Shown here piece by piece: positions 22,689 to 31,476 of a DNA stretch of 64,000 nucleotides. Both the position numbers and the translations under genes were made by a program. Positions within the stretch are counted from its first letter, which is position 1, and the number at the start of each line of letters is the position of its first letter. The notes below the pieces were generated by a model. It was not told the origin of the DNA. It saw only the letters and a program-made list of their open reading frames with translations, and did no database searches. This stretch comes from Emiliania huxleyi CCMP1516 (taxonomy: Eukaryota; Haptophyta; Isochrysidales; Noelaerhabdaceae): contig NW_005199203.1 of NCBI RefSeq assembly GCF_000372725.1, positions 4,593 through 68,592 of the forward strand, given 5' to 3'.

Positions 22689-23690
22689 CTGTGCGGAGTC
22701 AGTTTGAGCCCCCGGTACTGGTGCGCGCCGTACACTAGAGACTAGTCACTCCTCTCGTACCCCACACCTGTGGCTGTGCGTGTGTGCGACCTGGCCAAAA
22801 CTCTGGGGGGAGGCGGGGGCCCCCGGAGGCACCGTGCGCCGCGCCGCAGTGCGGAAACGGGGCCCCGGCTCTACTAGTGTCTCTACTAGCACCGACTTCC
22901 CGAATGATTACGGTTGATTAGAGGGCAGATTTGGAGAGGTCTCGAGGTGTACATACAGATAGACCCTCCAACCATCAGAAAACTCCGACCTGATTGGTCG
23001 TACTGACCGCCGACAGATCACTCCAGACAGCAGACAGGCCGACGTCTGCACGCGGCCGGCCGGGCGAGAGGCTTGACACGATCCGACCCTGCGACCCTGA
23101 CGCTGCTGCTCTAGCTATCAGACATGCACTACTGACTGCTGCCACAATGTGCGACCGGTGCTGACCCACTTGGCGGCCTTCCCGGTCAGTGGTGAGGCGC
23201 AGTTCAGAGCTGTCGATGGCGCGATGCCGGCATGCCGCACTGGTCCCACATTGGTGACACGAGACCACCACGTTTGCCGGTCCAAGAGAGAGGCACCGGC
23301 GCTGTCGTGAGAAGGTGCATGGTCCCTCTTGACTGCCCATGCGCGCGAGGCTGTGTAGCCATAGCCTCGAGAGTGCCAGCAGCCAATCCGAGGCAGTTTG
23401 TGACGCGCATTGCGTCAGAAGCGTGCACGCGCTGGAAGGACACCTTCCTACTGGCCGTACGATCAGGTCGTCACTGAATGCCAAAGACTAAGGCCGCGAG
23501 CTATGCAGGCGGTCAGTTGAGCAGCATGGCACGGTCAGCAGCGCCGACAGGCTGTCGCAAGGCGTGATAGCATGGTCATCGCGCAATACGCGAAATTCTC
23601 ATGAAAACAAGTAGAAAATCATAATAAAAAAATCGCAAAAAAATCGGCGCCTGCGGCGGGCCATGGGACCCCATCTCCCCCCCGCATGGG
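22689..23690. other. Intergenic region of lower GC, nothing identified
   Basis: Open frames on both strands (for example minus 22975-23484) have no recognisable domain and unconvincing composition. I see no RNA gene that I can support. Confidence 0.4.
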
Positions 23691-23937
23691 TACCCGCTAG
23701 GGGCCCCGCCTCCCCCCAGAGGGCCAAAAAAAATAGAAGAACAAGGACAGCGAAAGCCGAAAGGGCAAACGGAGGCGGGAAGGGGGATGGGAGGACGGCA
23801 CGCACGGGCACGCCGCTGTCTGTGTGTGACTGGATACAGGATAGAGCTCAACCCGCGCGCGCGCGCGCGGTGCGCGGAATCACAGTTAATTTAAGTCAAG
23901 CGCCGAGCCATTTGTCGATGCCATTTGTATCCGGGCC

Positions 23938-24015
23938 AGTCTGCTGTGGGAGGGGCGTGGTAAAGAAAGAAAGAAAACAGACAACCCAAGGGAGGGATGG
24001 GAGGACGGCACGCGT
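23938..24015 (+). repeat. Dispersed promoter-linked repeat, copy 3
   Basis: GTAAAGAAAGAAAGAAAACAG, ACAACCCAAGGGAGGGATGG, GAGGACGGCACGCG, ending ~75 bases before the ankyrin gene ATG (24090). ATTCTTCTTTCTGGCC at ~24048 is a variant of the leading motif. A more diverged stretch with GGGATGGGAGGACGGCACGC lies at about 23720-23800. Confidence 0.75.
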
Positions 24016-24089
24016 GGTTCGTAGTAATTCGTACTGCGACCAAATTCTTCTTTCTGGCCAAAGATGCGGCGTAAAAACGAGGGGAGCTT

Positions 24090-26492
24090 ATGAGCGGCGC
24101 GTTGCGCCCAGCCCAGCTCGCAAAGCTAGCCGAGGGGAACCTAGGCTCGCTGCGCGCCCTCCTCTCCGGGCTGCGGACGCGCGGCACGTCGCTCGCGGCC
24201 CAGCTCGACGCGCGGCTCGACACCGAGAAGCAGGACACGCTGCTGACCTGGGCCGCTCGTCACGGGCAAGCCGAGGCGGTGCGGCTGCTGCTCGAAGGCG
24301 GCGCGAGCGTGGGGGCGGCGAATGGCGGCGGCGGCTCGGCGCTGTTCATCGCGTGCCAGAAGGGCCACCTCGAGTGCGCACGGCTGCTCCTCGGCGCCAG
24401 CGCGGCGCTAAACCAAGCCGAGGAGAATGGCGTCACGCCGCTGTTTATCGCAAGCCAGGAGGGCCAGCTCGATTGCGCCCGGCTGCTTCTTGAGGCCAGC
24501 GCGGCAGTCGACCAAGCCCGCAACAACGGCGCCACGCCACTGTTCGCCGCGTGCTACAATGGCCACCTCAAAATTGTCCAGCTGCTTTGCAAAGCCAGAG
24601 CGGCGGTCAATCAAGCAATGATCGATGGCCGCACGCCGCTGCTATTCGCGTGTCACGAGGGCCACCTCGAGGTCGCCCGGCTGCTCCTCGAGACCAGCGC
24701 GGCAGTCAACCAAGCAGACACCCGAGGCTTCTCGCCGCTGTTCGTCGCGTGCCAGCAGGGCCAGCTTGAGTGCGTCCGGCTTCTCCTCGAGGCTTGCGCG
24801 GCAGTCAACCAAGCCAACGAGAATGGCGCCACGCCGCTGTACGGTGCGTGCCATGAGGGCCACTTCGAGTGCGCACGGCTGCTTCTCGAGGCTGGCGCGG
24901 CGGTCAACCAAGCCAAGGTCGCCAAGGTCAACGGCGCCACGCCGCTGTTCATCGCGTGCCAGAGGGGCCATATCGAGGTTGTCCGGCTGCTCCTCAGCGC
25001 CAGCGCGGCGGTCAACCAAGCCAGGGTCGACGGCTGGACGCCACTGCTCGTCGCGTGCGAGAAGGGCCAGCTCGAGTGCGCCCGGCTGCTCCTCAGCGCC
25101 AGCGCGGCGGTCAACCACGCCAGGGACACCGGCGCCACGCCGCTCTGCATCGCGTGCCAGCAGGGCAAGCTCGAGATCGCCCGGCTGCTCCTCGAGGCTG
25201 GCGCGGCGGTCAATCGTGCCAAGGAGGGCGGTCCCACGCCGCTGGTCAAGGCGTGCGAGAAGGGCTACCTCGAGATCGCCCGGCTGCTCCGCGATGCTGG
25301 CGCGGCGGTCAACCAAGCTGCTGACGGAGGCTTCTCGCCGCTGTACGTTGCGTGCGAGAAGGGCCACTTCGAGATCGCCCGGCTGCTCCTCGAGGCTGGC
25401 GCGGCGATCGACCAAGTCAAAGATAGCGGCTGGACGCCGCTAATCGTTGCGTGCGAGAAGGGCTACCTCGAAATCGTTCGGCTGCTCCTCGAGACTGGCG
25501 CAGCGGTCGGCCAAGCCATGGGTGGCGGCGCCACGCCGCTGCTTATTGCGTGCCAGCAGGGACATCTCGAGTGCGTCCGGCTGCTTCTCGAGGCTGGCGC
25601 GGTAGTCGACCAAGCTGCTGATGGCGGCTTCACGCCGCTGTTTGTCGCGTGCAAAAGGGGCCACGCCGAGATCGTCAGGCTGCTTCTCGCTGCTGGCGCA
25701 GCGGTCAACCAAGCCACAGGCACTGGCTTCACGCCGCTGCACATCGCGTGCGATCAGGGCCACCCCGCTGTCGTGCTCTGCCTGCTGCAAGCGGGCGCTG
25801 ACGTAACGAGGCGCGCCTCGGACGGCTATACGGCGCTGCAGATTGCCAAGGAGGAGGGCCACACCGAGTGCGAGCGCGCCCTTGAGGCGGCGGCGAGGGA
25901 GGCGGAGGCGGAGGCGGAGGCGGCGCGGCACGCCAACGAGCTGCTGGCGGAGGTCGAGGCGGAGAAGCGCGCCAAGGGCAAGAAGGGCAAGAAGAAGAAG
26001 AAGAAGGGCGCCGGGGCGTGCGCGGCTGGGCCGTCGCAGGAGGCAGAGGCGCCGGCGGAGGGTACCGAGGCGCCGTCAGAGGCAGCTGCAGCCGAGGCGG
26101 CGAAGAAGGCAGAGGAGGAGAGGGCGCTGAGGCTTCTCGTAAAGTGTCACGAGGAGAGGATCCGGCTCGGCATCACGCCGGAGAGCCAGGCGGCGGCGTC
26201 GGCTGAGATGGCCGAGGCATTGCGCTTGGACGCTGCGGCGGACGAGGCGGAGGAGGAGGTCGAGGCGGAGGAGGAGGCGGAGGCGGCGGCCGAGGCGGTG
26301 CATGCAGCGGCGGAGGCGGCGCATGTGGAGGCCGGAGCAGCGCTGGAGGAGGCCAAGGCAGCGTTGGAGGAGGCCAGGGCGGCGTTGGAGGGGGCGGCGG
26401 CCGCTGCCAAAGCGAGGCGCGCGGCCACTGTCGCTGCCAGGGCCAAGGCGACCGCTGCCAGGATGGCGGCGGATGCGGCCCAGTGCTCATGA
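24090..26492 (+). CDS. Ankyrin-repeat protein, 17 repeats, Ala/Glu-rich coiled-coil tail
   Basis: A single exon of 800 residues. After a ~45-residue leader, 17 ankyrin repeats of 33 residues follow, with near-identical wording (ATPLFIACQKGHLECARLLL, EAGAAVNQA). Residues ~600-800 are a highly charged then Ala/Glu-rich helix (AEAEAEAARHANELLAEVEA; KGKKGKKKKKKG). Ankyrin arrays bind partner proteins and no enzyme domain is present. The repeats are far more alike than usual, which suggests gene conversion or recent expansion. A decayed paralogue at 38215-41295 keeps the same leader, and that paralogue also has downstream MYND/RING-type parts absent here. The start is the first ATG after the upstream repeat copy. 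Confidence 0.88.
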   Translation: MSGALRPAQLAKLAEGNLGSLRALLSGLRTRGTSLAAQLDARLDTEKQDTLLTWAARHGQAEAVRLLLEGGASVGAANGGGGSALFIACQKGHLECARLLLGASAALNQAEENGVTPLFIASQEGQLDCARLLLEASAAVDQARNNGATPLFAACYNGHLKIVQLLCKARAAVNQAMIDGRTPLLFACHEGHLEVARLLLETSAAVNQADTRGFSPLFVACQQGQLECVRLLLEACAAVNQANENGATPLYGACHEGHFECARLLLEAGAAVNQAKVAKVNGATPLFIACQRGHIEVVRLLLSASAAVNQARVDGWTPLLVACEKGQLECARLLLSASAAVNHARDTGATPLCIACQQGKLEIARLLLEAGAAVNRAKEGGPTPLVKACEKGYLEIARLLRDAGAAVNQAADGGFSPLYVACEKGHFEIARLLLEAGAAIDQVKDSGWTPLIVACEKGYLEIVRLLLETGAAVGQAMGGGATPLLIACQQGHLECVRLLLEAGAVVDQAADGGFTPLFVACKRGHAEIVRLLLAAGAAVNQATGTGFTPLHIACDQGHPAVVLCLLQAGADVTRRASDGYTALQIAKEEGHTECERALEAAAREAEAEAEAARHANELLAEVEAEKRAKGKKGKKKKKKGAGACAAGPSQEAEAPAEGTEAPSEAAAAEAAKKAEEERALRLLVKCHEERIRLGITPESQAAASAEMAEALRLDAAADEAEEEVEAEEEAEAAAEAVHAAAEAAHVEAGAALEEAKAALEEARAALEGAAAAAKARRAATVAARAKATAARMAADAAQCS

Positions 26493-26763
26493 GAGTGCGA
26501 AGGCGGCCGCGGTGCGCGTGCACGAGGTGGTATGGAAGTTGCGCGTGCACGAGGTGGTATGGAAGTTCTCGTGTCGCTGTGGCACGCCACGAAGAGCAGA
26601 CAGAGCACCAAAAAAGAAGAAAAGGACCTGGGGATCCCTAGCGTGACAGTCAATTGTGAGCGCGGGGCTGGCGTCTCTCCGCTCGTTTGTGTCGCCAAGC
26701 ACCGCGGCTCCGCGTCTCGCGCGACCACAGCACGCGCTCGCCCACTGTGCCGCACAACACAAG

Positions 26764-28491
26764 ATGGTGCTTCGCCACGTCGCCCTGGCCGCCGCCGCGG
26801 CCGTGCTCGCCACGCTTACCGCCGCCGCTGCGCCCGCCGGATCAGCAAGAGTGATCTACGGCGAAGACAACCGGCGTGACTGGTATCAGCTCGACGCTCA
26901 GCGCCCTGTCGACGCGATGGCGCTCCACCTGCTGGAGAATGCTATAATGGTGCAGACGACCCGCAGTGCGCTCGGCAGCCCAGACTCAAACGGCGTTTTC
27001 CGAGTGCTCGAGTCTTGGCCTGAGAGTTGGCGATTCGGACCGCAGTACAACATGTGCCCAGGCCAGCGCTTCGTGCAGCAGCCGACGCTCGGACACTGCT
27101 CGGCCACACTGGTTGGGCCTGCTCAGGTCATTACAGCTGGCCACTGTGTCAAACGGCAAAGTCACACGGCGAGCTGCTCAGACGACGCATACGTCTTCAA
27201 GTACTATGTCACTGGCAGCGACGACGACGGCGACCCAATATTTCCGCCCATCACTGTCAGTGACGTCTTCTACTGTGCCTCGTACGTGACCGAGTACGGC
27301 GAAAGCGGTGGAGCAGACATCGCGCTCATCCAGCTGGATCGCCCCGTCGTCGGACGAGCGCCCGCCCCCTATCACGCCTCTCCGGTGCCGGCCGTGCCGG
27401 GCCAGAGCCTGATGATGATTGGCTTCCCTTCGGGGCTGCCTGCCAAGATGGATGACGGCGGGAGGGTCATTCAGAGCGGGCCCTCCACCTTTGTTGCGTC
27501 GACCGACGCGTTTGGCGGCAACTCGGGGTCGGGCGTCTTTGACATCGAAACCGGCATCATGGTCGGTGTGCTGGTCAACGGCGCGACCGACTATGTTGCC
27601 AGCGGCGGCTGCAACGTCGTGAATGAGCTCCTGGACTCGCAGGGTGGAGAGGGCATCACGTACGTCGACCGCGCCGTTCAGACGTGCCGCAGCCTCGAGG
27701 ACGGCATCTGCGACGACGGCGGGCCAGGGGCGGACTCGGGGGCCTGCGACTCCTGCGGCGCAGACATCGCGGACTGCGGCCGTTCGGCGTTCTCTCGTGA
27801 CTGCAACCCAGCGCGACGGAACTCCTACGTGCTGCTCACGGATGGCCGCTGCGACGACGTGCCCGGGCGAGAGCGCGTCGGAAGCGAGGCAGAGTGCAGC
27901 CAGGCCGCCCTGGAGCTTGGGTCGCTCTGGAGCAGCGAGTTGTACGCGAGCGTGACGCCAGAGTTTCACTCGGGGACCTCATCGAACCCGCCCGGCTGCT
28001 GGTTCGACGCTGGTGTCGATCGCCTCTACTTCAGCCCCGGCTCGCAGACCGGCGAGTGCTCTGCCGTCGCCACGTGCCTTTGTAGCACCGTGCTGCCGTC
28101 GCCGCCGCCCTCTCCCGGCCCGCACCCGCCAGACAAGGCGCCGACGCCGCCGCCGACGCCGCCGCCGACGCCGCCGCCGTACCCGCCTGGCCGCGCTCCA
28201 GCGCCGCCGCCGCCGACGCCGCCGCACACGCCGCCGCCGCACCCACCGCCGCACCCGCCTAGCGCACCCCCGGCTATCCTCGACGGAGGCGATGACGGCG
28301 CCTCCTTCGTGGCAATCTCCATTGCCGTCGGAGCGTCTGCCGCCGCCGTCGCTTGCCTTGCTGCTTGCGTCGCCTACCGGTGCTACACCAGCACCCTCAA
28401 GGTGGCTTCCCTTCATGGCCAAGGAAGCGGCAAGCCTCCGAAGGCTCAGCAGGCGCCCGGAACCACTGGCAATGTAGCGCAGAATTGTTGA
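26764..28491 (+). CDS. Secreted or membrane-anchored trypsin/V8-like serine protease
   Basis: ATG 26764 gives a signal peptide (MVLRHVALAAAAAVLATLTA). The catalytic triad is visible: His127 in VIT-AGHC, Asp185 in GGADIALIQL and Ser254 in GGNSGSGVF. A small Cys module follows (DGICDDGGPGADSGACDSC), then a second Cys region (CWFDAGVDRLYFSPG...CLC), a proline-rich stalk and one C-terminal membrane helix (SFVAISIAVGASAAAVACLA). A surface-tethered extracellular protease is the likely reading. The DGxCDDGG module recurs in the glutamate-receptor-like gene at 57749-60046. Single exon; the ORF is open to 26656, but the signal peptide fixes the start. Before it, at 26513-26570, a ~25-nt unit (GTGCACGAGGTGGTATGGAA) is duplicated in tandem. 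Confidence 0.88.
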   Translation: MVLRHVALAAAAAVLATLTAAAAPAGSARVIYGEDNRRDWYQLDAQRPVDAMALHLLENAIMVQTTRSALGSPDSNGVFRVLESWPESWRFGPQYNMCPGQRFVQQPTLGHCSATLVGPAQVITAGHCVKRQSHTASCSDDAYVFKYYVTGSDDDGDPIFPPITVSDVFYCASYVTEYGESGGADIALIQLDRPVVGRAPAPYHASPVPAVPGQSLMMIGFPSGLPAKMDDGGRVIQSGPSTFVASTDAFGGNSGSGVFDIETGIMVGVLVNGATDYVASGGCNVVNELLDSQGGEGITYVDRAVQTCRSLEDGICDDGGPGADSGACDSCGADIADCGRSAFSRDCNPARRNSYVLLTDGRCDDVPGRERVGSEAECSQAALELGSLWSSELYASVTPEFHSGTSSNPPGCWFDAGVDRLYFSPGSQTGECSAVATCLCSTVLPSPPPSPGPHPPDKAPTPPPTPPPTPPPYPPGRAPAPPPPTPPHTPPPHPPPHPPSAPPAILDGGDDGASFVAISIAVGASAAAVACLAACVAYRCYTSTLKVASLHGQGSGKPPKAQQAPGTTGNVAQNC

Positions 28492-28991
28492 TGGTGATGC
28501 GCGCTCTAGCACGTGTGAGAGAAGAGACTCCTAGGAGAGAGAGAGTGACCTCCGGCTACACACTCTTTTACTTGCATGTTCATGAAACACGGCTCCTCGT
28601 CCGAGAGAGCGAGTACCAGAGACACGCCCTCTCTCCCCCTGCGCTCTACGCGGCTCACGGCCGGTATCGTCTATCGAGATAAGAGCGCTGGAGCGCTGCG
28701 AGCCATGTCACGGCACGCGAAGGAGCACAGAGAGGGGCTCGTCACTCAGGGGGGTCACCCCGACAGACAGGCTCCCAGGTCCTCTTGGTGATGACGCCCC
28801 GGCCGAGTTCCGCCCGCCTCCGGCTCCTCCGTCGCCCGAGCGCATCTCGCGCACTAAACCCGTGCGGGGCTGCACCGCGGCCACGATGGCCCGCGTTAGC
28901 GCTTCGCTGCGCCTCTTGGCTTGAGTCAGGCTTCGGGCCTGGCCTCACTTATAACCAGGGGAGTTTCTCCTTCTTGCCGATCGCACAAACG
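28492..28991. other. Intergenic region, nothing identified
   Basis: About 500 bases between the protease stop and the deaminase ATG. No ORF with a domain and no copy of the promoter-linked repeat was seen. Confidence 0.5.
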
Positions 28992-29553
28992 ATGTCGTTC
29001 CTCGCACCGTGCCCGCCACGGCACAAGCTGGCCGAGATCGCGCACCGCCGCTGTGACCTGGCCAGGTCACCCCGCTTTGCGCTTCTCGCGCTCGGCGGCT
29101 TCGGCTTCCTGCTCGCCTCGCTCTGGCGCCGCGCGCTGCGTCGCCGAGGCCAGAGCGACCAGTCTCTGCCCGCCGCTCCTCCGGCACCGCCCGCCGTCCG
29201 CTCGGCGGAGAAGAGCCGTGTGGCGAGCTGCGCCTTTGCGGACGCCGTCGCTCGGCTCAGCATCGACACGTTCCGTGCGCTGTGCGAGCGCGCGCAGGTG
29301 CAGTACACGCAGACCTGCATGGCTGCCGTCGTGGCGCTCGACTCGCCGCCAGACGGGGGGACGCCACGGCTGACCGTGCTGTCGGTCGGCGCGGGGACCA
29401 AGTTTGCGCGCGCGGCGGCCGTCGCTGCCGACCGAGCCGGGACATCCGTCCGCGACTGCCATGCCGAGGTGCTCGCACGGCGTGGGCTGCAGCGAGCCCT
29501 GCAGGTGGCTCTTCTCCGCGCGGTCGGCGGCGGAGACAGCGGCGACGGCGGCA

Positions 29554-29588
<35 letters not shown>

Positions 29589-30692
29589 AGTGGCTGCAGC
29601 GGAGGCGGAGACGGAGGCGGCGTTCGAGACAGAGGCGGAGGCGGTGACGGTGACGGTGACGGAGGCGGTGGCGGTGACGGCGACGGCGCGCAAGTCGCGG
29701 CGCTGCTGTCGCCTCCGGCGGAGGCTGGCGGCACGTGGTCGCTGCGTCCTGGCGTCAGCCTCCACCTGTACACCTCCTCCGCGCCGTGCGGCAACGCGTC
29801 CGTCCGCCGCTGGGCGAGGTGCGACGGATTAAGTGCGGAGTAGCTGCGGAGTAGCTGCTGCTCGCTACTAACGACTAGCTAACTGCTAATGAACTACTCA
29901 TCAACTCCGCCGCTGGGCGAGGTGCGAGCCCGTGCTGGCCGAGGAGACCGCCGCACCGCTCGAGCCGCCGCCGCCGGCGCGACACGCGCCTCGCCGGAGC
30001 GGTACCCTACCAACCGCGGTACCCAAATCCAAGTAAAATGAAATAGGCGCGGCACGCGCCCCTGCACGCGCCCAAGCACGCCCGCGCCGAGGGCATGCTC
30101 TCGCTCTCGGTCAAGCGCGAGCCTGGCGCCGGAGAGGGCGGCGCCTGGCTAACTGCTGACCAACTGCTCATCCCGTTCCTCATTCACTACGCAAGGCGCG
30201 GGAGAGGGCGGCGCCTCGCACGGAGTCGGAGAGGGCAGCAGTGCGTCGCAGGCCGGTGGCGGCGGCGGAGGCGGGGCGCAGATCTGCGCATCAGGCACTG
30301 CGGCCGGGCCGCGGGCTGAGAAAGAAAACGGCGAGGGCGAAAAGGAGAGGTGGGAATAGGCGCGGCGCCAGGGCGGGTCCGCGGGCGCCCCACAAAGAAA
30401 GAAGTCCGGCGCCGCAAGCAAAGAGCCTCGGAACAGGCACGGCGCCGGTCGGGTCGGGTCTCGGCGTGATCCTCTCTTGCTCCGACAAGATCTGCCGTTG
30501 GAACCTGCTCGGCCTGCAGGCGCTATCTCCCTAGATCTCCCCAGATCTCCCCAGATCTCCGCATGACATGCAAGCGCTATCTCCCCATATCTCCCCATAT
30601 CTCCACCTGACATGCAGGGCGCGCTGCTGGCGCACTTCTTCGGGCCGCTGTACCTGCGCAGTGTCGTCGTCGGGCGGAGGTACAGCCACTGA
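28992..30692 (+). CDS. ADAT1/ADAR-type adenosine deaminase (editase domain)
   Basis: The first ATG gives a hydrophobic segment (FALLALGGFGFLLASLW, a possible membrane anchor), then the deaminase domain: TSVRDCHAEVLARRGLQ with the zinc-binding His and catalytic Glu, LHLYTSSAPCGNASVRRWAR with PCG, HARAEGMLSLSVKRE, LSCSDKICRWNLLGLQ and GALLAHFFGPLYLRSVVVG. These enzymes convert adenosine to inosine in tRNA or double-stranded RNA. Exon 1 is 28992-29818, next 29922-29976, next from 30047, the SCSDK exon ends 30519, and GALLAHFF is 30613 onward. The path between ~30150 and 30437 is unresolved and the 3' end may continue past a (CA)n intron. A Gly/Asp-rich insert (29530-29690) is unusual. Introns 29819-29921, 29977-30046 and 30126-30195 are bordered by direct repeats of 22, 14 and 25 nt. 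Confidence 0.8.
29819..29921 (+). other. 103-nt intron bordered by a perfect 22-nt direct repeat
   Basis: 29803-29824 and 29906-29927 are identical (TCCGCCGCTGGGCGAGGTGC, then GA), shifted by 103. Both contain AG|GT, so one copy supplies the donor and the other the acceptor. Removing 103 nt gives RRWARCEPVLAEE in frame. The interior GCTAACTGCTAATGAACTAC resembles intron 30126-30195. Confidence 0.8.
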
Positions 30693-30712
30693 CACACTCA
30701 CACGCACGCACG

Positions 30713-30920
<208 letters not shown>

Positions 30921-31476
30921 CGCCCCCCCCCCCCCCTCCCCCTCCCCCTCTGCTACCGGCCTCTCAGCGCGGGTGCCAACGGCGCCGCGCTCCGTGTCCC
31001 GCAGCTTGCCCATCTGAGTCAGATGCCGGAGGCGCGCGCACGCTCGCCGGCGCAAAAATCTTCACCTCTGTCTCGCTGGCGGAACTCTGCCGCCTCTCGC
31101 CTCTCGGCTGCTTAGACCATGCCGGAGGCCTTGGCGGCGGCAGCCGCCTGCTTGAGGGCGGCGGCCTCCTCCCGACGTCCCGAGTCATGTCGGCCTCGTT
31201 GTTGAGTCCTCTGTGGCGTGCCACGGTGAGGACGTGTGCGCCGGTTGTCGGGTGGCTTGGGATGTAGTACGGGAGAGTCAGGGGGCGGGGGAGCTGAGCA
31301 AAAGAATTTGGGCCGGGGGGGGAGCGTGGTGGTGGTGGTGTGTGGGGAGGGGGTGCAAAGCCAGCAATTTTTCTCGTGGGCCAACGGCGTTCTATGCAGC
31401 ATCTGTCGCTAGCGGCGCGCAAGTGGCCCGACAGCCGCGACTACACTCCGGCCCGTCGCCCGGCCTACTGAATGCA
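30921..31476. other. Region between deaminase and pentapeptide gene
   Basis: No supported gene. It may hold a last deaminase exon or the first exon and signal peptide of the pentapeptide-repeat gene; neither could be recognised. Confidence 0.35.

Noticed and set aside
22975-23484. 169-residue minus ORF
   Set aside because: No domain, no codon bias like the neighbours, region otherwise non-coding; cannot be supported.
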